From assembly GCF_023336905.1 (NCBI RefSeq), contig NZ_JAMBLS010000003.1, positions 186,001-250,000 on the forward strand: 64,000 nucleotides of DNA, written 5' to 3'. This DNA is from Bacteroides sp. ET71. GTDB taxonomy: Bacteria; Bacteroidota; Bacteroidia; Bacteroidales; Bacteroidaceae. Made by a program: the position numbers and the translations under genes. A model generated the notes under the pieces. That model was not told where the DNA came from, made no database searches, and saw only the letters and a program-made list of their open reading frames with translations. Positions 45,219 to 54,745 of the stretch are shown piece after piece (positions within the stretch are counted from its first letter, which is position 1; each line of letters begins with the position of its first letter).

Positions 45219-46438
45219 AACTCTCGCTCTACATCGCCCGCCGGTATCTCTTCGCACCGAAAAAACACCGCGCCGTCAACGTCATATCCGCCCTATCTGC
45301 CTGTGGAGTGACGTTGGCCACGGTGGCTTTGGTGTGCACCTTGTCCGTATTCAACGGCTTCCGCGAGATGGTTGGCGGATTCTTCACCGCCTTCGACCCC
45401 GAGCTGAAAATCACCGTCAGGCAGGGCAAGACGTTCGACCCGGCCGACTCGTGCCTGGCAGCCGTACGCCGCCTGCCGGAAGTGGCCGTCTGGAGCGAGA
45501 CACTGGAAGAAAGCGCCCTGGTGCGCTACAAAGGGCGGCAGACCGTGGCCACCGTCAAAGGCGTGGACAACGAGTTCCGCCGGCTGGCCGCCATCGACAC
45601 CCTGCTGTTCGGCACAGGCACCTTCGTGCTGCAAGACTCCGTGGTCTTCTACACCGTGCCGGGCGTCGACCTCCTCAGCCAACTGGGCTGCGGCCTGGCT
45701 TTCGTCGACCCGCTGCAAGTCTATGCGCCCCGCCCCGGCATACGCATCAACGTTGCCAACCCCTCGGCAGGACTGAACAAGGGATACTTGCACGCCAGCG
45801 GCCTCACCTTTATCGTCAACCAAGACAAGTATGACTCACACTACCTGCTGGCCTCGCTGGACTTTGCCCGCCACCTGTTCGGACAGCCGCGCGACGTGTC
45901 GGCCATCGAGCTGCGCCTCGCGCCGGGCACCGACACCGGCCGAGCCAAACAACGCATCGCCCGACTGGCCGGACCGCGGTTCCTCGTGCAAGACCGCTAC
46001 GAGCAGCAGGCCGACGTGTTCCGCATCATGGAGAGCGAAAAGCTCATCTCCTACCTCTTCCTAACCTTCATCCTCATCCTGGCCTGTTTCAACCTGGTCG
46101 GTTCACTGTCCATGCTCATGCTCGAAAAGCGCGACGACGTGCAGACGCTGCGCAACCTGGGAGCCGACAGGCGGCTGGTACGGAACATCTTCTTGTGCGA
46201 GGGGGGACTGATTGTGCTGTGTGGCGCGGTGGCCGGCGTGGGCCTCGGGCTGCTGCTGTGCCACCTCCAGCAGACGTTCGGCCTCGTCACCCTGGGACAG
46301 ACGGGGCAATTCGTCACCGACGCCTTCCCCGTCAGCGTGCAGGCGGGCGACGTCGTAGCAGTGTTCTGTACCGTGTTGTGCGTAGGAGGATTGGCCGTGT
46401 GGTATGCCGTGCGCTACTTGGGCAGACGGTTGCTCTGA
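45215..46438 (+). CDS. FtsX/LolE-type ABC transporter permease
   Basis: 407 residues from GTG 45215, overlapping the rbfA stop by 4 bases. One transmembrane helix near residues 28-50 (ALSACGVTLATVALVCTLSVFNGF), a large periplasmic MacB_PCD-like domain (about 50-265), then three helices (YLFLTFILILACFNLVGSLSMLML; LIVLCGAVAGVGLGLLLCHL; VVAVFCTVLCVGGLAVWYAV). This is the LolC/E-FtsX topology; such permeases extract lipoproteins or act in envelope maintenance with a separate ATPase, which is not in this window. The end overlaps the convergent methyltransferase by 25 bases. Confidence 0.88.
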   Translation: MKLSLYIARRYLFAPKKHRAVNVISALSACGVTLATVALVCTLSVFNGFREMVGGFFTAFDPELKITVRQGKTFDPADSCLAAVRRLPEVAVWSETLEESALVRYKGRQTVATVKGVDNEFRRLAAIDTLLFGTGTFVLQDSVVFYTVPGVDLLSQLGCGLAFVDPLQVYAPRPGIRINVANPSAGLNKGYLHASGLTFIVNQDKYDSHYLLASLDFARHLFGQPRDVSAIELRLAPGTDTGRAKQRIARLAGPRFLVQDRYEQQADVFRIMESEKLISYLFLTFILILACFNLVGSLSMLMLEKRDDVQTLRNLGADRRLVRNIFLCEGGLIVLCGAVAGVGLGLLLCHLQQTFGLVTLGQTGQFVTDAFPVSVQAGDVVAVFCTVLCVGGLAVWYAVRYLGRRLL

Positions 46439-47070
46439 GCCTCTTTCTTCCGAATCAGCGTCAGTCCGTCGCGCAGGGGCAGTATGACCTTTTCCACACG
46501 CTCGTCCTGCGCCACCCGGTCGTTGAACCGCTGGATGCCGAGCGTCTGTAGGTCTGAAGGGCGGGGATGCTCCTCCAACACATGGCCGTCCCACAGAGTG
46601 TTGTCGGCAATGATGTAGCCACCGGGAGCCAGGTGCTGCATCACCATCTCGTAATATTCCACATACCGCCGTTTGTCCGCATCGATATAAGCCAAGTCGA
46701 AAGTCAACCCCAGGCGGGGCACTTCCGTCAGGGCATCGCCGATGCGGAAGTCAATGCGCGAAGCCCAGGGCGAGTTCTCCAGCCAGGGGCGCGTGAAGTC
46801 TTCTTGCTCGTCGTTCACTTCGAAGGTATAAAGCTTGCCGTCCGCCGGCAGTCCTTCGGCCAGGCACAGGGCAGAATAGCCGCTATAAGTGCCAAGCTCG
46901 AGCACCAGGCGTGGACGAATCATCTGCACCAACATCTTCAACAGCCGGCCTTGCAGGTGGCCGGAAGCCATGCGCGGATAGAGCAGGCGCAGGTGGGTGT
47001 CGCGGTAGAGGGCGTGCAGGTAGTCGCTCTCTGCGTCTATGTGCGAAAGGATGTATTCGTCGAGGGACAC
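46414..47070 (-). CDS. SAM-dependent O-methyltransferase
   Basis: 218 residues. The Methyltransf_3 (caffeoyl-CoA/catechol O-methyltransferase) family is indicated by VLELGTYSGYSALCLAEGL (motif I, about 56-75), the metal-binding DLAYIDADKRRYVEYYE and GGYIIADNTLWDGHV. It needs a divalent metal and methylates hydroxyl groups of small molecules; the bacterial substrate is unknown. Its last 25 bases overlap the convergent permease gene. Confidence 0.92.
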   Translation of the reverse strand: MSLDEYILSHIDAESDYLHALYRDTHLRLLYPRMASGHLQGRLLKMLVQMIRPRLVLELGTYSGYSALCLAEGLPADGKLYTFEVNDEQEDFTRPWLENSPWASRIDFRIGDALTEVPRLGLTFDLAYIDADKRRYVEYYEMVMQHLAPGGYIIADNTLWDGHVLEEHPRPSDLQTLGIQRFNDRVAQDERVEKVILPLRDGLTLIRKKEAQSNRLPK

Positions 47071-47089
47071 GGGAAGAAGGAATTAAGAA

Positions 47090-47217
47090 TTAAAAATGGA
47101 AAATTGAGAATTAGAAAATGGAAAATTGAGAATTAGGAATTAAAAGCAAGGTACTGAGAAAGTGTTGGTTTTCTCTTCGTTCTATTTTTTAATTCTTAAT
47201 TCTCAATTCTCCATTTC
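47090..47217. repeat. AT-rich direct and inverted repeats after pyk
   Basis: AATGGAAAATTGAGAATTAG occurs at 47095-47114 and 47117-47136, and an inverted version (AATTCTTAATTCTCAATTCTCC) lies at 47190-47211. The arms can form a large stem-loop just downstream of the pyk stop, probably ending the pyk transcript. Confidence 0.7.
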
Positions 47218-48675
47218 TCAGAGGTATCGGTTGCTGTTGGGCAGCACGAAGTCGTCGGCGTACTTCAGCACATCTTCCACCACGTTGATTTCGAGGAAGG
47301 ATGTCTGCGTGCCGGCCTTTCCGCTGCTCAGGTAGCCCACCATGTCCGTAGGCTGGAGCTTGCCGTCGTTCACCAGGCGGCGCAGGGCGGCGAAGTAATA
47401 CTGCTGTCCGTTGGCCAGCTCGGGCATGTAGATGGCCTCGACGCCGTAGGACAGGGCGAGGTGGCGCATGGTCTTCTCCTTGTAGCAGATGGCCAAGACG
47501 GGGTAACGGCCGCGGAAGGCGGCGAGGTTGCGCGCCGTCCGCCCGCTGTAACTGTCGGTGATGATGGCCCGTATTTTCAGCTTCGTGGTGGCTTTGACGG
47601 CTTGCTTGGCCAGGAAAGCGGTGACGTCGTTGCTGTTTTCGTCCAGAGGTATCCTGATGTCGTTGTCCGGCAACTTGTCTTGCTCGGCCTGGGCAGCTAC
47701 CTTGGTCATGGTCTTGACGGCCTCGAGGGGGTATTTGCCGTAGGCTGTCTCGCCGCTGAGCATCAGGGCGTCGGTGCGGTAGTAGATGGCGTTGGCGATG
47801 TCGGTCACTTCGGCGCGGGTGGGGCGCGGGTTGCTAATCATCGTGTGCAGCATCTGTGTGGCGACGATGACGGGTTTCTTCGCGAGGATGCACTTGCGGA
47901 TGAGGATGCGCTGTATGCCGGGGATGCGCTCCTGCGGCACTTCGATGCCCAGGTCGCCACGGGCAATCATGACGCCGTCGGCCACCTGGAGTATCTCGTC
48001 GATGTTATCGACTCCCTCCTGGTTCTCAATCTTGGCGATGATGCGTATGTCGCTGCCGCGGGCGTCGAGCAGTTCGCGGATGTCGAGGACGTCTTGCTTG
48101 TTGCGCACGAAGGAGTGGGCAATGAAGTCGATGTCGCGGTCGATGGCGTAGTCGATGTTGCGGCGGTCGCGTTCGGTCAGCGAGGGGAGGTTGATGCGCA
48201 CGCCGGGGACGTTGACGCTCTTGCGGCTCCCGAGGGTGGCCTCGTTCTGGACTTCGCAGAGGAGCGCGTCTTCTTCCTTGCCGACCACGAGCAGCTCGAG
48301 GTCGCCGTCGTCGATGAGGATGTGCCCTCCCGGGCAGACGTCGTGCACGAATCCGGGGTAGCTGACGGCGATGCACTGGCGGGTGGTTTTCCGTCCGGGG
48401 TCGCCTACCACACGGACGCTGTCGCCCGTGTGGAAGTCGATGGGTTCGTCAAGCACGGTGGTGCGCACTTCGGGTCCTTTGGTGTCCATCAGGATGGCGA
48501 TGCGGTTGGAGACGGTGCGCACGTTGGCAATGATTTTATCCAGGCCTTCGGCGTCCAGGTGAGCGGTGTTCAGCCGGACGACGTTCATGCCTGCTTCGAA
48601 TAGTTGTCGTATGAAGTCCACTTCGCAACGCTTGTCGGAAATGGTGGCTACGATCTTTGTCTGTTTCAGTAACAT
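47218..48675 (-). CDS. pyk: Pyruvate kinase
   Basis: 485 residues. It converts phosphoenolpyruvate and ADP to pyruvate and ATP. The barrel (about 1-70 and 165-340) has MDTKGPEVRTT, the catalytic Lys in IIAKIENQEG, the metal-binding MIARGDLGIEVP and the MLSGETAYGKYP motif; a B domain (about 70-165) and a C-terminal allosteric domain (about 350-485) follow. It lies 86 bases after aroQ and is probably read from the same promoter. Confidence 0.96.
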   Translation of the reverse strand: MLLKQTKIVATISDKRCEVDFIRQLFEAGMNVVRLNTAHLDAEGLDKIIANVRTVSNRIAILMDTKGPEVRTTVLDEPIDFHTGDSVRVVGDPGRKTTRQCIAVSYPGFVHDVCPGGHILIDDGDLELLVVGKEEDALLCEVQNEATLGSRKSVNVPGVRINLPSLTERDRRNIDYAIDRDIDFIAHSFVRNKQDVLDIRELLDARGSDIRIIAKIENQEGVDNIDEILQVADGVMIARGDLGIEVPQERIPGIQRILIRKCILAKKPVIVATQMLHTMISNPRPTRAEVTDIANAIYYRTDALMLSGETAYGKYPLEAVKTMTKVAAQAEQDKLPDNDIRIPLDENSNDVTAFLAKQAVKATTKLKIRAIITDSYSGRTARNLAAFRGRYPVLAICYKEKTMRHLALSYGVEAIYMPELANGQQYYFAALRRLVNDGKLQPTDMVGYLSSGKAGTQTSFLEINVVEDVLKYADDFVLPNSNRYL

Positions 48676-48761
48676 AATGTTTCTACCTTCTTTAATACCT
48701 ATTTATATATATGTATGGGGCCGTCGCTCCGTCGAGGGCGGCCGTGCGGGAGTGTGCGTTG

Positions 48762-49184
48762 TCAGCGTGCCAGCAGTCCTTCCAGCGCCAGGCGGTAAGA
48801 GTCGAGGCCGAAGCCGCAGACGACGCCGCGGCAGGCGGCGGCAATGAGGGAGACGTGGCGGAAGGGCTCGCGGGCGTGCACGTTGCTGATGTGCACCTCG
48901 ACCACGGGTGCGGTGACGGCGCGTATGGCGTCTTGCAGGGCGATGGACGTGTGGGTATAGGCGCCTGCGTTGAGGATAATACCGTCGTAGCCGAAGCCCG
49001 TTTCGTGGATTTTGTTGATGAGTTCGCCCTCGATGTTCGACTGGAAGTAGTCTATCTGCACGTCCGGATAGCGGCGGCGCAAGTCGGCGAGGAAACCTTC
49101 GAAGGGTTCGGAGCCATAGACGCCCGGCTCCCTGCGGCCCAGCAGGTTGAGGTTAGGGCCGTTGATGATTTGTACTTTCTTCAT
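48762..49184 (-). CDS. aroQ: 3-dehydroquinate dehydratase, type II
   Basis: 140 residues from ATG 49184. It dehydrates 3-dehydroquinate in the shikimate pathway as a cytoplasmic dodecamer. INGPNLNLLGRREPGVYG carries the catalytic Arg and Tyr, ILNAGAYTHTSIALQDA and VEVHISNVHAREPFR the catalytic His and binding residues. The frame stays open upstream to 49400, but the family begins at this Met, and the promoter (49281-49288) lies 97 bases before it. Divergent from the Xer recombinase gene, pyk follows. Confidence 0.96.
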   Translation of the reverse strand: MKKVQIINGPNLNLLGRREPGVYGSEPFEGFLADLRRRYPDVQIDYFQSNIEGELINKIHETGFGYDGIILNAGAYTHTSIALQDAIRAVTAPVVEVHISNVHAREPFRHVSLIAAACRGVVCGFGLDSYRLALEGLLAR

Positions 49185-49201
49185 ATTATCCTGTTTTTGC
49201 C

Positions 49202-49209
49202 TATCTTTG
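49202..49209 (+). promoter_or_regulatory. -7 box of the Xer recombinase
   Basis: TATCTTTG, 79 bases before ATG 49288. Confidence 0.5.
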
Positions 49210-49280
49210 CATCGGACAAAGGGCAAGCGGCGACGGGCGGCCAGAGGCGCATCGTGCTCGTTTGCATCGTCTTTGCCGTG

Positions 49281-49288
49281 CAAAGGTA
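49281..49288 (-). promoter_or_regulatory. -7 box of the aroQ-pyk operon
   Basis: TACCTTTG on the minus strand, overlapping the first base of the recombinase ATG; leader of about 90 bases to the aroQ ATG at 49184. Confidence 0.5.
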
Positions 49289-50247
49289 TGAAAAAAGATA
49301 TGAATACAGAAGAAAAATCGCCGAATAAGACGAAACGCGCCGGCGTGGTGCAGGAATATGTGCAGTGGCTCAAACTGGAGAAATCGTTATCGCCCAACAC
49401 AGTGGAGGCTTATCAGCAGGATTTGCAGAAGCTCCTGTACTTTCTGGACAGCGAGGGAGTGGACTTCCTGGAGGTGACGAACGATGACTTGGAGCGGTTC
49501 AACGCCGGGCTGCACGACATCGGCATCCACGCCCGCTCGCAGGCGCGCATACTGTCGGGCATCAAGTCGTTCTACCACTTCCTGGTGCTGACGGACAGGC
49601 TCCAGGCCGACCCTGCGGAGTTGATAGAGGGGCCCAAGACAGGGTTCCGGCTGCCGGAGGTACTGACGGTGGACGAGATAGACCGAATCATAGACGCCGT
49701 AGACATGGAAAAGCCCGAGGGACAGCGCAACCGCGCCATCGTGGAGACGCTGTACAGTTGCGGCCTGCGCGTCAGCGAGCTGTGCAACCTGCGGCTGAGC
49801 GACCTTTACTTCGACGAAGGCTTCATCAAGGTGCAGGGCAAGGGCGACAAGCAACGCCTGGTGCCCATCTCGCCCCGTGCCGTCAAGGAAATCAGATACT
49901 GGCTGCTGGACCGCGCCCAGGGCCGCATCAAGCCCGGCGAGGAAGACTACATATTCCTGGCCCGCTGGGGTAAGCACATCTCGCGCATCATGGTTTTCCA
50001 CCTGGTCAAAGAACTGGCCGAACGCGCCGGCATCACCAAAAGCATCAGCCCCCATACCTTCCGCCACTCCTTCGCCACACACTTGCTGGAGGGCGGAGCC
50101 AACCTGCGCGCCATCCAGGCGATGTTGGGCCACGAGAGCATCGCGACCACCGAAATCTACACACACATCGACCGCCAGATGCTGCGGAGCGAAATCATCC
50201 TCCACCACCCGCGCAACATCAAGTACAACCGCGAGCACGGCGTCTAA
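49288..50247 (+). CDS. xerD: Site-specific tyrosine recombinase XerD
   Basis: 319 residues from ATG 49288 (ATG 49300 is an alternative). Xer recombinases resolve chromosome dimers at dif. A SAM-like N-terminal core-binding domain (about 20-105) leads to the catalytic domain with R161 (SCGLRVSEL), K185 (GKGDKQ), H256 and R259 (HTFRHSF), H282 (LGHES) and Y291 (EIYTHID), so the active site is complete. XerD is favoured over XerC by the length and location next to aroQ, an arrangement known in Bacteroides; the XerC alternative cannot be ruled out without comparison. Confidence 0.9.
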   Translation: MKKDMNTEEKSPNKTKRAGVVQEYVQWLKLEKSLSPNTVEAYQQDLQKLLYFLDSEGVDFLEVTNDDLERFNAGLHDIGIHARSQARILSGIKSFYHFLVLTDRLQADPAELIEGPKTGFRLPEVLTVDEIDRIIDAVDMEKPEGQRNRAIVETLYSCGLRVSELCNLRLSDLYFDEGFIKVQGKGDKQRLVPISPRAVKEIRYWLLDRAQGRIKPGEEDYIFLARWGKHISRIMVFHLVKELAERAGITKSISPHTFRHSFATHLLEGGANLRAIQAMLGHESIATTEIYTHIDRQMLRSEIILHHPRNIKYNREHGV

Positions 50248-50607
50248 GAAAAATATTGCCAAAACGGCAGGACTGAATGGCAGGTTTGCCCGCCACGCAC
50301 ACGGGCCATCCCCGCCATCCGCCGGAAGCGCGGCCACCACGCGGCAGAGCCGCCGTCGGGAGGCGCAAGAGGAAAGTCCGCCACGCCGCTACTGATTATC
50401 AACAGTTTACAAGAAAAACCGTCCACTGCCCGCCAATAAGAAAAAATCCAACAACCGAAGCACTTCCCGGCCGAATTATTAAAATATGGTAAAAAAACAG
50501 GCACCAACCGAACAACTGACACGAAAGTCGGTATATTTGTATGATAGAGAAACGTATGATACGGAAATAAACAAACAATTATAAACCATTTTAAATCCCT
50601 AACAGCA
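50248..50607. other. Intergenic region between xerD and the OmpA/TPR lipoprotein
   Basis: GC-rich first half with a GCGGC-AGA-GCCGC hairpin (50341-50353), then AT-rich leader with the -7 box at 50532-50539. No gene or RNA could be supported. GAGGAAAGTCCG at 50369-50380 resembles an RNase P RNA signature but stands alone. Confidence 0.5.
50532..50539 (+). promoter_or_regulatory. -7 box of the OmpA/TPR lipoprotein gene
   Basis: TATATTTG, 68 bases before ATG 50608, followed by an AT-rich leader typical of strongly expressed Bacteroidetes genes. Confidence 0.6.
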
Positions 50608-52302
50608 ATGAAAAGCAAACTGTATCTCCCCGTACTGGGGGCGCTGCTTCTGACGCTGATGAGCGCATGTAGCAGCAAGATGGGCGAACTCTCGTCCGAT
50701 TACTTCACCGTGACGCCTCAAGTCCTCGAGGCTCAGGCAGGGAAAGTACCCGCCACCATCAACGGCAAATTCCCCGAAAAGTACTTCAACAAGAAGGCCA
50801 TCGTAGAGGTCACCCCCGTCCTGCGCTGGGAAGGCGGTGAAGCCAAAGGACAGTCCGCTACCTTCCAAGGCGAAAAGGTAGAGGGCAACGACCAGACCAT
50901 CTCCTACAAGATGGGCGGCAGCTACACAATGAAAACGTCGTTCGACTACGTCCCCGAGATGGCGAAGTCCGAGCTCTACCTGGAGTTCAAAGCAACCATC
51001 GGAAAGAAGACCGTAGAAATCCCCGCCGTGAAGGTGGCCGATGGCGTCATTTCTACCTCCGAAATGGTAGAGCAGACCCTTGAGACCGCAACCCCGGCAC
51101 TGGGCAACGACGCATTCCAGCGCATCATCAAGGAAAAGCGCGACGCCAACATCATGTTCCTCATCCAGCAAGCCAACGTACGCGCCAGCGAGCTGAAGAA
51201 CGCGCAGGCCTTCACCGACGAAGCCAAGAACGTCAACGAATCCGTCAACAAGAAGATTACAAACATCGAAATCTCGGCCTACGCTTCGCCTGACGGCGGA
51301 CTCGACCTCAACACAGGCCTGGCCGAAAAACGTCGCGACAACACCGAAAAAGCACTGGGCAAACAACTCAAGAAAGCTGAAATTGACGCACAAGTGCTGG
51401 CCGACTACACCGCCGAAGACTGGGAAGGCTTCCAGGAACTCGTCTCCAAATCCAACATCCAGGACAAGGAACTCATCCTGCGCGTACTCTCCATGTACTC
51501 CGACCCCGAACAGCGCGAACAAGAGATTAAGAACATCTCCACCGTCTACAGCACACTGGCCGACGAAATCCTTCCGCAGTTGCGCCGCTCTCGCCTGACG
51601 CTGAACTACGAAATCATCGGCAAGTCCGACGACGAACTGAGCAACCTGGCCAAGAACGACCCCTCGAAGCTGAACATCGAAGAGCTGCTCTACGCCGCCA
51701 CACTGACCAACGACCCCGCCCAGCAGGAAGCCATCTACAAGACAGCTACCAAGCAGTTCCCCAACGACTACCGTGCTTACAACAACCTGGGCAAACTGGC
51801 CTACCAGAAGGGTGACTACACAGCCGCCGAAAGCTACCTGAAGAAAGCAGCCTCGCTGAAAGACGCACCCGAAATCAACATGAACCTGGGACTCATCGCA
51901 CTGAAGAAAGGCGATGCCGCCGCTGCTGAATCCTACCTGGGCAAAGCCGCCGGAGCCGAAGGCCTGAACGAAGCGCTGGGCAACCTCTACATTGAACAAG
52001 GACAGTACGAAAAGGCCGTAGCCTCCTTCGGCGACGCCAAGACCAACAGCGCAGCCCTGGCACAAATCCTGGCCAAGAACTACAACAAGGCCCGCACCAC
52101 GCTGGACGGCGTACAAAATGCCGATGCCTACACCGACTACCTCAAGGCAGTGCTCGCAGCCCGTACCAACAACCCGTCGGGCGTCATGGCTAACCTGAAG
52201 AAAGCCGTTGCCGCCAACCCCTCACTGGGCAAGAAAGCTGCATCCGACCTTGAGTTTGCCAAATACTTCACGAACTCCGACTTCATGAGCATCGTTAAAT
52301 AA
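50608..52302 (+). CDS. OmpA-like/TPR lipoprotein
   Basis: 564 residues. Lipobox LMSAC, lipidated Cys 21. A beta-rich N-terminal region (about 25-150) leads to an OmpA-like segment (about 225-275: ISAYASPDGGLDLNTGLAEKR, peptidoglycan-associating type) and TPR repeats (about 370-540: NDYRAYNNLGKLAYQKGDYT, INMNLGLIALKKGD, NEALGNLYIEQGQYE). Strong preference for AAG, AAC, GAA and GAC codons and a clean promoter and terminator suggest an abundant envelope protein. Orthologues are, from memory, widespread in Bacteroides; function not established. Confidence 0.88.
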   Translation: MKSKLYLPVLGALLLTLMSACSSKMGELSSDYFTVTPQVLEAQAGKVPATINGKFPEKYFNKKAIVEVTPVLRWEGGEAKGQSATFQGEKVEGNDQTISYKMGGSYTMKTSFDYVPEMAKSELYLEFKATIGKKTVEIPAVKVADGVISTSEMVEQTLETATPALGNDAFQRIIKEKRDANIMFLIQQANVRASELKNAQAFTDEAKNVNESVNKKITNIEISAYASPDGGLDLNTGLAEKRRDNTEKALGKQLKKAEIDAQVLADYTAEDWEGFQELVSKSNIQDKELILRVLSMYSDPEQREQEIKNISTVYSTLADEILPQLRRSRLTLNYEIIGKSDDELSNLAKNDPSKLNIEELLYAATLTNDPAQQEAIYKTATKQFPNDYRAYNNLGKLAYQKGDYTAAESYLKKAASLKDAPEINMNLGLIALKKGDAAAAESYLGKAAGAEGLNEALGNLYIEQGQYEKAVASFGDAKTNSAALAQILAKNYNKARTTLDGVQNADAYTDYLKAVLAARTNNPSGVMANLKKAVAANPSLGKKAASDLEFAKYFTNSDFMSIVK

Positions 52303-52324
52303 ACAAAACTCTCCTGACAGGCAA

Positions 52325-52370
52325 GGCCGGCAAGAGCGGAACCCCACCGCCTCTTGCCGGCCTCCTTTTT
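52325..52370 (+). terminator. Terminator of the OmpA/TPR lipoprotein
   Basis: GGCCGGCAAGAG (52325-52336) pairs perfectly over 12 bp with CTCTTGCCGGCC (52351-52362), then TCCTTTTT. Confidence 0.9.
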
Positions 52371-52438
52371 GCCCGGACACCCACCCCCACCCCAGATGTG
52401 CAATAAACGTAATAAAGCCTTAAAGTTGCTTGACAAGG

Positions 52439-52470
52439 CTTGCACATCTCAAGCAAACTCCTTATATTCG
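52439..52470 (+). promoter_or_regulatory. Promoter of the pyrophosphatase gene
   Basis: CTTG (52439-52442), 20 bases, then TATATTCG (52463-52470); each element has one mismatch to the TTTG/TAnnTTTG consensus. ATG 52520 follows after 49 bases. Confidence 0.5.
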
Positions 52471-52519
52471 AACAGAAAATGAACCATTAATACCAAACTT
52501 TTAAAACCTGATTTCTTCC

Positions 52520-54721
52520 ATGGAACAGACCCTCTTCTGGCTGGTGCCCGCCTCCTCCGTCCTGGCACTGGTCTTCGCCTGGTACTTCCACCGGCAAATG
52601 ATGCAAGAAAGCGAAGGCACCACGCAAATGATGAAAATCGCCGCCGCCGTCCGCAAAGGCGCCATGTCTTACCTGAAACAACAGTACAAAATCGTCGGCA
52701 TCGTCTTCGTCTGCCTGGCCATCATGTTCGCCATCATGGCTTACGGCTTCCACGTACAAAACGCCTGGGTGCCCGTCGCCTTCCTCACGGGCGGCTTCTT
52801 CTCCGGACTCTCCGGCTACCTGGGCATGAAGACAGCCACCTACGCCTCGGCACGCACCGCGCACGCCGCCCGTAAGTCACTCAACTCCGGACTCCGCATA
52901 GCCTTCCGCAGCGGGGCAGTCATGGGCCTTGTCGTCGTAGGGCTTGGCCTGCTCGACATCTCCTTCTGGTACCTCCTGCTGAACGCCGTCATCCCCGCCG
53001 ACGCCATCACACCCACGCAGAAACTCTGCGTCATCACCACCACCATGCTGACCTTCGGCATGGGCGCCTCGACACAGGCACTCTTCGCCCGCGTGGGCGG
53101 CGGCATCTACACGAAGGCGGCCGACGTCGGCGCCGACCTGGTCGGAAAGGTCGAAGCCGGCATACCCGAGGATGACCCGCGCAACCCCGCCACCATCGCC
53201 GATAACGTAGGCGACAACGTAGGCGACGTGGCCGGCATGGGTGCCGACCTCTACGAAAGCTACTGCGGCTCCATCCTGGCCACGGCAGCCCTCGGAGCAG
53301 CCGCCTTCCTGCACAGCGGCGACACGGTGATGCAATTCAAGGCAGTCATCGCCCCCATGCTGATTGCGGCCGTCGGGATATTGCTGTCCCTTATCGGCAT
53401 ATTCGCAGTGCGCACCAAAGAGGACGCGAAGATGAAAGACTTGCTGAACGCCCTCTCCCTGGGCACTAACCTCAGTTCGGTGCTCATCGTGGCAGCCACC
53501 TTCCTCATCCTGTGGCTGCTCGGCATCGACAACTGGCAGTGGATTTCCTGCTCCGTCGTCGTCGGACTGCTGGTAGGCATCATCATCGGCCGCTCTACCG
53601 AATACTATACCTCACAATCCTACAAACCGACCAAACGCCTGAGCGAAAGCGGAAAGACCGGCCCGGCCACAGTCATCATCTCCGGCATCGGGCTGGGCAT
53701 GCTCTCGACAGCCATCCCCGTCCTCGCCGTAGTCGTCGGCATCATCGCCTCCTACCTGTTCGCCTCGGGCTTTGACTTCGGCAACGTGGCCATGGGACTC
53801 TACGGCATCGGCATCGCCTCGGTAGGCATGCTCTCGACACTGGGCATCACGCTGGCCACCGATGCCTACGGACCCATCGCAGACAATGCGGGCGGCAACG
53901 CCGAGATGTCGCGCCTGGGCGAAGAAGTGCGCCGCCGCACCGACGCCCTCGACTCGCTGGGCAACACCACGGCCGCCACGGGCAAGGGATTCGCCATCGG
54001 CTCGGCAGCCCTGACCGGACTGTCGCTGCTGGCTTCGTATATAGAAGAAATACGCATCGGACTGGACCGCCTGGGCACCACCGTGCTGCAAATCGGCAGC
54101 GAGCAGATTAAGCTGCAAGACGCTTCGTTCTTCGACTTCATGCGCTACTACGACGTCACGCTGATGAACCCGCGCGTGCTTTCCGGCATGTTTATCGGGT
54201 CGATGATGGCGTTCTTGTTCTGCGGGCTCACGATGAACGCTGTGGGTCGTGCAGCCGCCCGTATGGTCGCTGAGGTAAGGCGGCAGTTCCGCGAAATCAA
54301 GGGCATACTCGAGGGCCGCACGGAGCCTGACTACGAGCGCTGCGTAGCCATCTCGACCAAAGGTGCCCAACGCGAGATGGTTCTTCCCTCGCTGCTGGCC
54401 ATCATCGCTCCGGTGGGCACGGGACTTATCTTCGGCATTTCGGGCGTGATGGGCCTGCTTATCGGCGGCCTGAGCACGGGCTTCGTACTGGCCATCTTCA
54501 TGGCCAACGCCGGCGGTGCGTGGGACAACGCCAAGAAATACGTGGAAGAAGGCAACTTCGGCGGCAAGGGCAGCGAGGTGCACAAGGCCACCGTCGTGGG
54601 CGACACCGTGGGCGACCCCTTCAAAGACACCTCTGGCCCCAGCCTCAACATCCTGGTGAAACTGATGAGCATGGTAGCCATCGTCATGGCGGGACTCACC
54701 GTGGCGTGGAGTTTATTCTAA
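52520..54721 (+). CDS. hppA: K+-dependent ion-translocating membrane pyrophosphatase, probably Na+,H+-pumping
   Basis: 733 residues, about 16 transmembrane helices. It couples pyrophosphate hydrolysis to cation export. The substrate motif [17 protein letters not shown] (about 227-243) and the later [16 protein letters not shown] and [17 protein letters not shown] are intact. [10 protein letters not shown] has Ala and Gly at the positions that mark K+-dependent enzymes. The four residues I recall as the signature of Na+,H+-PPases in Bacteroides vulgatus numbering (Thr90, Phe94, Asp146, Met176) are all present at exactly those positions. The acyl-CoA synthetase gene follows after 24 bases. Confidence 0.93.
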   Translation: MEQTLFWLVPASSVLALVFAWYFHRQMMQESEGTTQMMKIAAAVRKGAMSYLKQQYKIVGIVFVCLAIMFAIMAYGFHVQNAWVPVAFLTGGFFSGLSGYLGMKTATYASARTAHAARKSLNSGLRIAFRSGAVMGLVVVGLGLLDISFWYLLLNAVIPADAITPTQKLCVITTTMLTFGMGASTQALFARVGGGIYTKAADVGADLVGKVEAGIPEDDPRNPATIADNVGDNVGDVAGMGADLYESYCGSILATAALGAAAFLHSGDTVMQFKAVIAPMLIAAVGILLSLIGIFAVRTKEDAKMKDLLNALSLGTNLSSVLIVAATFLILWLLGIDNWQWISCSVVVGLLVGIIIGRSTEYYTSQSYKPTKRLSESGKTGPATVIISGIGLGMLSTAIPVLAVVVGIIASYLFASGFDFGNVAMGLYGIGIASVGMLSTLGITLATDAYGPIADNAGGNAEMSRLGEEVRRRTDALDSLGNTTAATGKGFAIGSAALTGLSLLASYIEEIRIGLDRLGTTVLQIGSEQIKLQDASFFDFMRYYDVTLMNPRVLSGMFIGSMMAFLFCGLTMNAVGRAAARMVAEVRRQFREIKGILEGRTEPDYERCVAISTKGAQREMVLPSLLAIIAPVGTGLIFGISGVMGLLIGGLSTGFVLAIFMANAGGAWDNAKKYVEEGNFGGKGSEVHKATVVGDTVGDPFKDTSGPSLNILVKLMSMVAIVMAGLTVAWSLF

Positions 54722-54745
54722 CCCGACAACCTTTCCCGTTCGATT

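Noticed and set aside
50369-50380. GAGGAAAGTCCG, the conserved core of RNase P RNA
   Set aside because: The surrounding bases do not form the P4 helix, there is no partner region within the 230 bases before the next gene, and no promoter precedes it. Chance match.
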